NCBI GenBank assembly: GCA_000193795.2 | Contig: AEPI01000124.1 | Span: 1-8,587 of the forward strand | Length of the DNA: 8,587 nt | DNA from: Neisseria lactamica NS19 | GTDB taxonomy: Bacteria > Pseudomonadota > Gammaproteobacteria > Burkholderiales > Neisseriaceae | Direction: 5' to 3' | Shown: positions 1-5,651 of the stretch, in pieces | How the letters are laid out: every line of letters begins with the position of its first letter | Position numbering within the stretch: the first letter of the stretch is position 1 | Translations under genes and position numbers: made by a program | The notes under the pieces: generated by a model | Told to the model about the DNA's origin: nothing | Databases searched by the model: none | Seen by the model: only the letters and a program-made list of their open reading frames with translations

Positions 1-31
1 GATTTCACTCTCCGACATCGAAGAAGACGCA

Positions 32-60
32 ATTATTATGGATTATGTTTTTACCGTCAA
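32..60 (-). promoter_or_regulatory. Sigma70-like promoter firing leftward out of the window
   Basis: On the minus strand TTGACG (60-55) is followed after 17 bases by AATAAT (37-32). Each box matches the sigma70 consensus at 5 of 6 positions with ideal spacing. Transcription would start near base 25 and leave the window. No reading frame on the minus strand can be judged in the remaining bases. In E. coli pgsA is followed by a tRNA cluster (glyW-cysT-leuZ), so a stable-RNA promoter is a reasonable guess here, but the RNA itself is outside the window. Confidence 0.55.
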
Positions 61-78
61 GCTATTTTTATGTTTTTT

Positions 79-642
79 TCAGGCGATTTCTTTCCACGCC
101 ATTTTCAGGTAATACAGCATCGACCAAACCGTCAGCAAAGATGCGATAAACATCAATATGTTGCCGATAAGTGCGAGATTAAATCCGTGAAAATCGGGAA
201 TATTCAGCAGCAAAAAGAAAATCGCCAGCATTTGCGCGGCGGTTTTAAACTTGCCGACGGTGGCGACGGCAACGCTGTTCCTTTTGCCCATTTGCGCCAT
301 CCATTCGCGCAATGCGGAAATGGTAATTTCCCTGCCGATGATAATCATCGCGAACAAAACATATGTCCGGTCGAGTTTGACCAGCAGCAGCAAAGAGACG
401 GCGACCATCAGTTTGTCGGCAACGGGATCGAGGAATGCGCCGAAATCCGAGGTCTGTTTCCACAACCTTGCCAAGAATCCGTCAAACCAATCGGTCAATG
501 CGGCAACGGCAAAAATGACGGCGGCGGCGAGATTGACGGTTTCCTCCGCAAACCACGGGAAAGGCAGGTAAAAAAGGGCTGTCAGGACAGGGATGAGCAA
601 GACCCTCAACCAAGTGAGGAAAATGGGGATGTTCCAAAGCAT
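79..642 (-). CDS. pgsA: CDP-diacylglycerol--glycerol-3-phosphate 3-phosphatidyltransferase
   Basis: This inner-membrane enzyme makes phosphatidylglycerophosphate from CDP-diacylglycerol and glycerol-3-phosphate, the committed step to phosphatidylglycerol and cardiolipin. The 187-residue product is the usual length for PgsA. It carries the complete CDP-alcohol phosphatidyltransferase motif D-x2-DG-x2-AR-x8-G-x3-D-x3-D at residues 51-76, with metal-binding Asp51, Asp54, Asp72 and Asp76. Hydrophobic stretches lie at about 7-28, 36-50, 78-102, 135-147 and 155-178. The ATG at 642 is chosen because the protein then begins MLWNIPIF, the typical family start. A longer frame back to a TTG at 741 would add 33 residues unlike the family and run through a likely promoter. 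The gene probably has its own promoter in the 106-base gap behind it. Other family members (such as phosphatidylserine synthase) share the motif, but length and overall pattern fit PgsA best. Confidence 0.93.
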   Translation of the reverse strand: MLWNIPIFLTWLRVLLIPVLTALFYLPFPWFAEETVNLAAAVIFAVAALTDWFDGFLARLWKQTSDFGAFLDPVADKLMVAVSLLLLVKLDRTYVLFAMIIIGREITISALREWMAQMGKRNSVAVATVGKFKTAAQMLAIFFLLLNIPDFHGFNLALIGNILMFIASLLTVWSMLYYLKMAWKEIA

Positions 643-673
643 CGGTTTTCTCTGTGCAGACTGTAAAGTTGTG

Positions 674-679
674 ATTATA
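674..679 (-). promoter_or_regulatory. Candidate -10 box for pgsA
   Basis: A perfect TATAAT lies on the minus strand 31 bases upstream of the pgsA ATG, so transcription would begin near 667 and give a leader of about 25 bases. The matching -35 position (TTTTGG, 702-697) is a poor match, so the call rests on the -10 box and its location. Confidence 0.45.
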
Positions 680-748
680 ACGGTTATCCTCATAACCCAA
701 AACGTAAAATTACCGCATAGGCATTTCCCCCTTCCCGCCAATCTGTTT

Positions 749-1324
749 TCACTTTCTTTTCAAACGCAGGAAAATGGCGGCCAATAAAAGCAAAATACCC
801 AGTTTCAGGCTGAAAACGGCAGGTTGTGCCAACACTTCGACAAGGCGGTCTTCCGGAAAGGAAAAATCCTTATTGGTATGGATGCCGCCACTGTTGCGGT
901 ATTCCAACAGAACGCCGTTTGAGAAACCTTTTCCGACGGTTTCGCTTAAAACGGTTCTGACCTGCTCCGCCTTGATGACTCTGCCGATATTGCCGCCTGT
1001 GCACAAACTGTCGAACCCGTAGCAGGAAAGCCGGTAATGTTGCCCGTCCGCCTCCAATTTGATTGCCCGTCCGCTGCGGTTGGGTGCGGTAACGGTCAAT
1101 TCTGCATATTCGAATGTTTTTTCTTGTTCGTGAAATACCGTCAGGTAAGGTGTAATAAAAACGGCGGACAACAGCAGGCAGCTTATGGCGGCAAACCATA
1201 CCCAGCGATAATATAGTGGATTAAATTTAAACCAGTACGGCGTTGCCTCGCCTTGCCGTACTATCTGTACTGTCTGCGGCTTCGTCGCCTTGTCCTGATT
1301 TAAATTTAATCCACTATATTTCAC
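749..1324 (-). CDS. Small two-TM membrane protein extended in frame by a Correia element
   Basis: I do not recognise the family. The frame begins at a GTG (1324) preceded by GGGGTG with a 5-base spacer and encodes 191 residues. Residues 4-38 are translated from a Correia element. Removing that element and one TA duplication gives a continuous 156-residue frame starting MKYYRWVWF, so the original protein probably began with a membrane segment right after its start. Now that segment lies at about 41-64. A second one lies at about 168-187, followed by a basic tail (RLKRK). The loop between them, about 100 residues and probably periplasmic, contains Cys101 and Cys108, which could form a disulfide. 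Whether the extended protein still inserts correctly is unknown. It ends 106 bases before pgsA, which has its own likely promoter. The gene is intact in frame and is not called a pseudogene, but its expression is uncertain. Confidence 0.7.
   Translation of the reverse strand: MKYSGLNLNQDKATKPQTVQIVRQGEATPYWFKFNPLYYRWVWFAAISCLLLSAVFITPYLTVFHEQEKTFEYAELTVTAPNRSGRAIKLEADGQHYRLSCYGFDSLCTGGNIGRVIKAEQVRTVLSETVGKGFSNGVLLEYRNSGGIHTNKDFSFPEDRLVEVLAQPAVFSLKLGILLLLAAIFLRLKRK
1212..1318. mobile_element. Correia repeat enclosed element (CREE), short form
   Basis: The two ends are inverted repeats beginning TATAGTGGATTAAATTTAAA, with 20 perfectly matching bases counted from 1212 and from 1318 inward. The interior contains the characteristic GTACGGC/GCCGTAC and CTGCGGCTTCG stretches of Correia elements. 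The length is 107 bases including the TA at each end, which fits the internally deleted class (about 105 bases) rather than the full class of about 155 that carries an IHF site. CREEs are non-autonomous, insert at TA dinucleotides and duplicate them. An internal hairpin can form between 1234-1241 and 1255-1262. This copy lies inside the first codons of the 749-1324 gene. Both ends produce TATATT (5/6 of a -10 box) reading outward. Confidence 0.96.
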
Positions 1325-1344
1325 GCTTACACCCCGTTTCTCAA

Positions 1345-1356
1345 ATGCCGTCTGAA
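1345..1356 (+). repeat. DNA uptake sequence (AT-DUS, 12-mer)
   Basis: This is an exact ATGCCGTCTGAA copy, the signal bound by the minor pilin ComP during Neisseria transformation. It is not part of a full inverted pair: only a short CGGCAT (1362-1367) faces it. It lies in the likely 5' leader of the CREE-extended gene. Confidence 0.95.
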
Positions 1357-1403
1357 ATAAGCGGCATCATATATTGTTTACAGTATTGGGAAGCATAACA
1401 GAC

Positions 1404-1438
1404 AAAATGCCGTCTGAAATATTTTCAGACGGCATTTT
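1404..1438. terminator. Inverted AT-DUS pair forming a hairpin terminator
   Basis: Arms 1404-1419 and 1423-1438 are perfectly complementary (16 bp) around the 3-base loop TAT. They contain exact AT-DUS copies at 1407-1418 (+) and 1424-1435 (-). The hairpin begins 15 bases after the stop of the AhpD-like gene. Read leftward it ends in TTTT; read rightward it ends in six T (1435-1440). It can therefore terminate the AhpD-like gene and also block rightward transcripts coming out of the CREE. Confidence 0.82.
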
Positions 1439-1452
1439 TTATCCGAAACGGA

Positions 1453-1788
1453 TTATTTTTGCGTTTCAACTGCTTCCAATGCACGCAGGGCATAAGTGTA
1501 AGCAGCACCCGCATTCAGGGCAATGGCTGTTGCCAATGCACCTGCGATTTCGCTGTCGGTCGCACCTGCCTTGGCGGCTGCGGCGGCGTGAACACTGATG
1601 CAGCTCTCGCAACGTGTGGTAATGGCAACGGCGATGGCAATCAGTTCGCGCGTTTTGGCATCGAGTGCTTCGGCGGCGGCGGCCTGTTCCAATGCGCCGT
1701 AGGCCTGCAGCATTTTAGGATGCTCTTTACCCAGCTCGCCGAATGATTTTTTAACCAATGCGGTATGTTCTTTCCAATCTTTAAACAT
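1453..1788 (-). CDS. Carboxymuconolactone decarboxylase family protein, AhpD-like
   Basis: The 111-residue all-helical product belongs to the CMD/AhpD-core superfamily. In this group the CxxC members act as thiol-dependent peroxidases or reductases. It contains Glu48, Cys60, Cys63 and His67 (CESCISVH). From memory, the catalytic residues of Mycobacterium tuberculosis AhpD are Glu118, Cys130, Cys133 and His137. These have exactly the same spacing, which supports redox activity rather than lactone decarboxylation. The start is the ATG at 1788, preceded by AAGGA (1800-1796) with a 7-base spacer; a longer frame back to 1833 would add a basic, unlikely leader. The C-terminal half is very Ala-rich. 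It is divergent from mtrA across 128 bases, so shared control is possible but not shown. The physiological substrate and reductant are unknown. Confidence 0.88.
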   Translation of the reverse strand: MFKDWKEHTALVKKSFGELGKEHPKMLQAYGALEQAAAAEALDAKTRELIAIAVAITTRCESCISVHAAAAAKAGATDSEIAGALATAIALNAGAAYTYALRALEAVETQK

Positions 1789-1827
1789 TTTCTTTTCCTT
1801 TCTCTTGCGTTTAACCCTGATACGCGC

Positions 1828-1857
1828 TTGCATATCTGTTTTTGATGTGCGTATTAT
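1828..1857 (+). promoter_or_regulatory. Possible promoter for mtrA in the divergent spacer
   Basis: TTGCAT (1828-1833) and TATTAT (1852-1857) are separated by 18 bases and would give a transcript with a leader of roughly 50 bases. The -10 matches 5 of 6 positions but the -35 only 3 of 6. The whole spacer (1789-1916) is AT-rich toward mtrA and must also hold the promoter of the leftward AhpD-like gene, for which I found no convincing pair of boxes. Confidence 0.3.
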
Positions 1858-1916
1858 TGCAATTATTCAGTTGTGTTTCTCGTTTAATAATCTCATTTTA
1901 TGGTTCAAAAAGATTT

Positions 1917-2822
1917 ATGGATATTCTCGACAAACTGGTCGACCTCGCCCAACTGACGGGCAGTGTGGATGTGCAGTGCCTCTTGGGCGGACAATGGTCG
2001 GTACGGCATCAAACCTTGCAACGCGAAGGGCTGGTGCACATTGTTACATCGGGCAGCGGTTATCTCTGCATCGACGGAGAAACTTCCCCGCGCCGGGTCA
2101 ATGCGGGGGATATTGTATTTTTCCCGCGCGGCTTGGGCCACTTGTTGAGCCACGACGGGCAAAACGGGAAAACCTTGGAACCGGATATGCGCCGGCAAGG
2201 CGCGTTCACGATCAAACAATGCGGCAACGGACTGGATATGAGCCTGTTTTGCGCCCGTTTCCGCTACGACACCCACGCCGATTTGATGAACGGCCTGCCT
2301 GAAACCGTTTTTCTGAATATTGCCCACCCCGGTTTGCAATATGTTGTTTCAATGCTGCAACTGGAAAGCGAAAAACCTTTGACGGGGACGGTTTCGGTTG
2401 TCAATGCACTGTCGTCCGTCCTGCTGGTACTTATCCTGCGCGCCTATCTCGAACAGGATAAGGATGTCGAACTCTCGGGTGTGTTGAAAGGTTGGCAGGA
2501 CAAACGTTTGGGACATTTGATCCAAAAGGTGATAGACAAACCGGAAGACGAATGGAATATTGACAAAATGGTTGCCGCCGCCAATATGTCGCGCGCGCAG
2601 CTGATGCGCCGTTTCAAAAGCCGGGTCGGTCTCAGCCCGCACGCCTTTGTGAACCATATCCGCCTGCAAAAAGGCGCGTTGCTGCTGAAGAAAACCCCAG
2701 ATTCGGTTTTGTCGGTCGCATTGTCGGTGGGCTTTCAATCGGAAACGCACTTCGGCAAAGCGTTCAAACGGCAATATCGCGTTTCGCCGGGGCAATACCG
2801 GAAAGAAGGCGGGCAAAAATAA
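1917..2822 (+). CDS. mtrA: AraC/XylS-family transcriptional activator, probably MtrA
   Basis: The 301-residue product has an N-terminal cupin-like sensor domain (about 1-185, with the GDIVFFPRGLGH segment at 64-75). It has a C-terminal AraC DNA-binding domain (about 195-297). That domain has two helix-turn-helix units near 216-236 and 264-285, followed by the conserved YRVSPGQYRK ending. From memory, length and sequence match the gonococcal regulator MtrA, which activates the mtrCDE efflux pump when cells meet hydrophobic detergents such as Triton X-100. The target operon is not in this window, so MtrA would act in trans. The ATG at 1917 is chosen because it begins MDILDKLVDLAQ; longer frames start within the divergent spacer. 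The ribosome-binding site is weak. The frame is intact, without the short inactivating deletion I recall from some gonococcal strains. The alternative is another AraC paralogue of Neisseria such as MpeR. Confidence 0.85.
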   Translation: MDILDKLVDLAQLTGSVDVQCLLGGQWSVRHQTLQREGLVHIVTSGSGYLCIDGETSPRRVNAGDIVFFPRGLGHLLSHDGQNGKTLEPDMRRQGAFTIKQCGNGLDMSLFCARFRYDTHADLMNGLPETVFLNIAHPGLQYVVSMLQLESEKPLTGTVSVVNALSSVLLVLILRAYLEQDKDVELSGVLKGWQDKRLGHLIQKVIDKPEDEWNIDKMVAAANMSRAQLMRRFKSRVGLSPHAFVNHIRLQKGALLLKKTPDSVLSVALSVGFQSETHFGKAFKRQYRVSPGQYRKEGGQK

Positions 2823-2835
2823 ATCGGGGCTTCAA

Positions 2836-2877
2836 ACGCAAATGCCGTCTGAAAAGGCTTTCAGACGGCATTTGCGT
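2836..2877. terminator. Inverted AT-DUS pair, shared hairpin between convergent genes
   Basis: Arms 2836-2854 and 2859-2877 pair perfectly over 19 bp around loop AGGC. They include exact AT-DUS copies at 2842-2853 (+) and 2860-2871 (-). The hairpin lies between the converging ends of mtrA and the lipoprotein gene. No long T run follows on either strand, so its efficiency as an intrinsic terminator is uncertain. Confidence 0.75.
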
Positions 2878-2883
2878 ACCGCG

Positions 2884-3372
2884 TCATTTCAAGGGCTGCA
2901 TCTTCATCGCTTCCATCAAAAAGTTGGTAAATGCGGGATTATCGGGTTTGACATCCATATTTTTCCAACGCTGCTGCCAGCCGCGCAAGGCATCTTGGAT
3001 ATACAGCTTGGACTGCTCCGTATTGATTGCGCCGCGCTGGCTGTCCACCGCCGAACGCAGGTAGATTTCATACATACTGTCATCGACGGCATTGCGCCCG
3101 ACCAGGCGTTTTCTGAAGTTGTTCAGATATTGCGCCGCCTGAACCTTGGTCATTTTGCCGATGTCCACCTGATAGCTCAGGCGCGTCGCCTCGTCGCGGA
3201 TTTTGGACACATCCGTCCAATGCGAAGGCGCGAGGCGGAAATCTTTTGCAGACGCTTGCGTTTGAACGGTATTAATCGGCCTGACGGGGATTTCTGTCAG
3301 AGTGGGCACATAAACAGTCCCGCAGCCGGACAGGGCGGCCGCGATGGGGATAAGGGCAAGATATTTTTTCAT
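2884..3372 (-). CDS. Small conserved lipoprotein of unknown function
   Basis: The 162-residue product starts with a lipoprotein signal peptide: MKKYLALIPIAAALSGC, with lipobox LSGC and lipidated Cys17. The residue after the Cys is Gly, not Asp, so outer-membrane sorting by Lol would be expected under E. coli rules. The mature part is hydrophilic, rich in Gln, Arg, Asn and Lys, and probably mostly helical after about residue 55. I see no catalytic motif and do not recognise a family. The start at 3372 gives the cleanest signal peptide; an in-frame ATG at 3381 would add only MAG. A frame back to 3480 is rejected because it adds basic residues without a ribosome-binding site. The gene converges on mtrA and is divergent from the DMT transporter. 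A perfect TATAAT sits only 8 bases before the chosen start, discussed separately. Confidence 0.8.
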   Translation of the reverse strand: MKKYLALIPIAAALSGCGTVYVPTLTEIPVRPINTVQTQASAKDFRLAPSHWTDVSKIRDEATRLSYQVDIGKMTKVQAAQYLNNFRKRLVGRNAVDDSMYEIYLRSAVDSQRGAINTEQSKLYIQDALRGWQQRWKNMDVKPDNPAFTNFLMEAMKMQPLK

Positions 3373-3379
3373 ACCCGCC

Positions 3380-3385
3380 ATTATA
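3380..3385 (-). promoter_or_regulatory. TATAAT box just upstream of the lipoprotein start
   Basis: A perfect -10 hexamer lies on the minus strand, preceded by a weak -35 (TTGTTT, 3409-3404, spacer 18). Transcription from it would begin around 3373-3374, practically at the ATG at 3372, so the message would be leaderless or nearly so. The hexamer also overlaps the alternative ATG at 3381. Confidence 0.4.
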
Positions 3386-3490
3386 AGCAGGTTTGCCCTG
3401 AAAAAACAAATTGTTCCGAAAAAACGGGGATTCGGCCGGATTGCGCGCGCCCGAAACCGCCGCCGCAAACCCTGCCGCAAGGTTTACAAT

Positions 3491-3518
3491 TTGACCTTTT
3501 TATCGCGACAAATATTAT
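3491..3518 (+). promoter_or_regulatory. Sigma70-like promoter abutting the DMT transporter start codon
   Basis: TTGACC (3491-3496, 5/6) and TATTAT (3513-3518, 5/6) are 16 bases apart. The -10 ends immediately before the ATG at 3519. A normal start site would fall near 3524-3526, inside the frame, which puts the annotated start in question. Confidence 0.5.
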
Positions 3519-4421
3519 ATGGATACCGCAAAAAAAGACGTTTTGGGCTCCGGCTGGATGCTGGTGGCGGCAGCCTGCTTCACCATTATGAACGTGTTGA
3601 TTAAAGAGGCATCGGCAAAATTTGCCCTCGGCAGCGGCGAATTGGTCTTTTGGCGTATGCTGTTTTCAACTGTTGCGCTCGGTGCTGCCGCCGTATTGCG
3701 TCGGGACACCTTCCGTACGCCCCATTGGAAAAACCACTTAAACCGCAGTATGGTCGGGACTGGGGCGATGCTGCTGCTGTTCTACGCGGTAACGCATCTG
3801 CCTTTGGCAACCGGCGTAACCCTAAGCTACACCTCGTCGATTTTTTTGGCGGTATTTTCCTTCCTGATTTTGAAAGAACGGATTTCCGTTTACACGCAGG
3901 CGGTGCTGCTCCTTGGTTTTGCCGGCGTGGTATTGCTGCTCAACCCCTCGTTCCGCAGCGGTCAGGAACTGGCGGCACTCGCCGGGCTGGCGGGCGGCGC
4001 GATGTCCGGCTGGGCGTATCTAAAAGTGCGCGAATTGTCCCTGGCGGGAGAACCCGGCTGGCGCATTGTATTTTACCTTTCCGCAACAGGTGTGGCGATG
4101 TCGTCGGTTTGGGCGACGCTGACCGGCTGGCATATGCTGTCTTGGCAGTCGGCGGTTTATCTGTCGGGCATCGGCCTGTCCGCACTGATTGCCCAACTGT
4201 CGATGACGCGCGCCTACAAAGTCGGCGACAAATTCACGGTTGCCTCGCTCTCCTATATGACCGTCGTCTTTTCCGCCCTGTCTGCCGCATTTTTTCTGGG
4301 CGAAGAGCTTTTTTGGCAGGAAATACTCGGTATGTGCATCATCATCTTCAGCGGCATTTTGAGCAGCATCCGCCCCATTGCCTTCAAACAGAGGCTGCAA
4401 GCCCTCTTCCTCCGGAAATAA
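3519..4421 (+). CDS. EamA/DMT-superfamily inner-membrane transporter
   Basis: The 300-residue product is strongly hydrophobic, with about ten membrane segments arranged as two EamA repeats (roughly 12-142 and 152-285). This is the usual layout and length of 10-TM drug/metabolite transporters. The first repeat ends with the typical ILKERIS segment (117-123) and the second with FFLGEELFWQEILGM (258-272), both standard positions for EamA proteins. A basic tail (FKQRLQALFLRK) follows. Substrates in this superfamily range from amino acids and purines to drugs, and the sequence does not say which applies. Two starts are possible: ATG 3519, or ATG 3558 (Met14), which removes a short polar N-terminus but keeps TM1. 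Neither has a clear Shine-Dalgarno sequence. It is divergent from the lipoprotein gene and converges on the polyamine-binding gene. Confidence 0.87.
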   Translation: MDTAKKDVLGSGWMLVAAACFTIMNVLIKEASAKFALGSGELVFWRMLFSTVALGAAAVLRRDTFRTPHWKNHLNRSMVGTGAMLLLFYAVTHLPLATGVTLSYTSSIFLAVFSFLILKERISVYTQAVLLLGFAGVVLLLNPSFRSGQELAALAGLAGGAMSGWAYLKVRELSLAGEPGWRIVFYLSATGVAMSSVWATLTGWHMLSWQSAVYLSGIGLSALIAQLSMTRAYKVGDKFTVASLSYMTVVFSALSAAFFLGEELFWQEILGMCIIIFSGILSSIRPIAFKQRLQALFLRK

Positions 4422-4424
4422 AAA

Positions 4425-4453
4425 ATGCCGTCCGAACATCCTTCAGACGGCAT
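4425..4453. terminator. Hairpin from one intact and one decayed AT-DUS
   Basis: ATGCCGTCCGAA (4425-4436) differs by one base from the DUS, while the facing copy (4442-4453, minus strand) is exact. The 12-bp stem has a loop CATCC. The mismatch is C-A in the rightward transcript but a G-U wobble in the leftward one. It lies 3 bases after the DMT stop and 8 bases beyond the potD stop, so it probably serves both converging genes. Confidence 0.65.
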
Positions 4454-4461
4454 ATCGGGCT

Positions 4462-5592
4462 TTATTTCCCCGCCTTCACATCCTGCCACTGGCGCACCAT
4501 AAACTTCAATGCCGCCGGCCGGATGGGAACCATAATAAAGCTGTTTTTCAAATCTTCCCCACTCGGGAAAATCGTATTGTCGTTTTTAAATTCGTCCTCC
4601 ATCAAATCGCGCGCCGGCTTGCTCGAAGGCGCGTAGGTAACGAAATTGCCGTTTTTCGCCGACACTTCCGGGTCGAGGAAGTCGTTGATGTATTTGTGCG
4701 CGTTGGCGACGTTTTTCGCATCTTTCGGAATCACGAAAGAATCCACCCAAATCCCCACGCCCTCTTTGGGCATCATCACGCGGATTTTTTCCTTGCCGCC
4801 CGCTTCTTCTGCACGCCGTCTGGCGATGTTTAAATCGCCGCCGAAACCGATTGTTACGCAGGTATCGCCGCGTGCCAAATCATCGATAAAGCCGGACGAA
4901 GTAAAGCGTTTGATATTGGGGCGGTTTTTCTTAAGCAGGGCGGTTGCCTCCCTGATGTCTTCCGTATTGCTGCTGTTCGGGTTTTTACCCAAATAGTTCA
5001 ACACCATAGGATAGATTTCCGCCGCACTGTCCAAATAGCTGATGCCGCATTGCTTGAGTTTGGACGTGTATTCGGGGTCGAACACCAAATCCCACTGGTT
5101 GTCCGGCAGCTTGTCCGTACCCAAAGCCTTTTTCACGCGTTCGGTATTGATGGCGAAGGTATTTGTCCCCCAATAAAACGGCACGGCGTATTCGTGGCCG
5201 GGATCGACCCCGTCCATCAGCCTCATCATTTCGGGGTTTAGGTGTTTATAATTGGGAATCAGCGACTTATCGATTTTCTGATAAGCACCTGCCTTAATCT
5301 GCCTGCCCACAAACGCATTGGACGGCGCGACAATGTCGTAACCGGATTTGCCGGTCAGCACTTTGCTTTCCAGCGTTTCATCGCTGTCGTACACATCATA
5401 AGTAACCTTGATGCCGTTTTTCTTTTCAAAATCGGCAACGGTTTCCGGATCGACGTATTCCGACCAGTTGTAAATTTTCAATACGTTTCGGTTTTCCGCC
5501 GGCGCCGGTTTTTCGGCAGACGGTTTGTCCGAACCGCCGCAAGCGGCAAGCAGGAGGGCGGTTAAAACGGCGAGTGGCAGATGTTTGGCCAT
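4462..5592 (-). CDS. potD: Polyamine ABC transporter substrate-binding lipoprotein (PotD/PotF family)
   Basis: The 376-residue product binds putrescine and/or spermidine and should hand it to a PotABC- or PotGHI-type ABC importer. The signal peptide ends in the lipobox LAAC (Cys18), so in this organism the binder is membrane-anchored instead of free in the periplasm. The mature part follows the PotF pattern: YNWSEYVDPETVADFEKKNG at 41-60, VLNYLGK at 197-203 and a C-terminal WQDVKAGK resembling WTKVKSGK of E. coli PotF. Pocket positions include Trp43, Glu45, Glu192, Trp282, Asp284 and Tyr320. The start at 5592 is chosen because AAGGA (5603-5599) lies 6 bases before it. In-frame ATGs at 5598 and 5607 overlap or precede that site. 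No permease or ATPase gene is next to it, so the rest of the transporter is elsewhere. Neisseria carry several paralogues. Whether potD or potF is the better symbol is open. Confidence 0.9.
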   Translation of the reverse strand: MAKHLPLAVLTALLLAACGGSDKPSAEKPAPAENRNVLKIYNWSEYVDPETVADFEKKNGIKVTYDVYDSDETLESKVLTGKSGYDIVAPSNAFVGRQIKAGAYQKIDKSLIPNYKHLNPEMMRLMDGVDPGHEYAVPFYWGTNTFAINTERVKKALGTDKLPDNQWDLVFDPEYTSKLKQCGISYLDSAAEIYPMVLNYLGKNPNSSNTEDIREATALLKKNRPNIKRFTSSGFIDDLARGDTCVTIGFGGDLNIARRRAEEAGGKEKIRVMMPKEGVGIWVDSFVIPKDAKNVANAHKYINDFLDPEVSAKNGNFVTYAPSSKPARDLMEDEFKNDNTIFPSGEDLKNSFIMVPIRPAALKFMVRQWQDVKAGK

Positions 5593-5628
5593 TATCATTC
5601 CTTGCATATCGGGTTGGAGAAAGCGGCC

Positions 5629-5634
5629 ATTATA
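5629..5634 (-). promoter_or_regulatory. Candidate -10 box for the polyamine-binding gene
   Basis: A perfect TATAAT on the minus strand would start transcription near 5622 and give a leader of about 30 bases containing the AAGGA ribosome-binding site. No good -35 is visible: the -35 position falls at about 5652-5657, at the edge of the neighbouring inverted DUS pair. Confidence 0.45.
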
Positions 5635-5651
5635 GCCGATATTGGGAACAG

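Noticed and set aside
726..736. C5/C3 tract upstream of pgsA as a phase-variation repeat
   Set aside because: The runs are too short (C5, interrupted) for the slippage-prone tracts of Neisseria and lie upstream of the probable promoter.
643..741. A longer pgsA starting at TTG 741
   Set aside because: The extra 33 residues do not resemble the family and would cover the TATAAT box at 674-679; the ATG at 642 gives the normal PgsA N-terminus.
1404..2877. Repeated GCCGTCTGAA units as a CRISPR array
   Set aside because: The units are 12-base uptake sequences in inverted pairs at irregular distances, with no regular spacers and no cas genes.
3530..3536. A7 tract near the start of the DMT gene as a phase-variable switch
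   Set aside because: Seven A residues encode Lys-Lys naturally, and such runs are common; without strain variation there is no support.
3650..4636. A 328-residue plus-strand frame overlapping the DMT gene and the end of potD
   Set aside because: It lies out of frame across the DMT coding region and antisense into potD, is rich in Arg, His and Cys, and has no membrane or domain pattern; it is a shadow frame.
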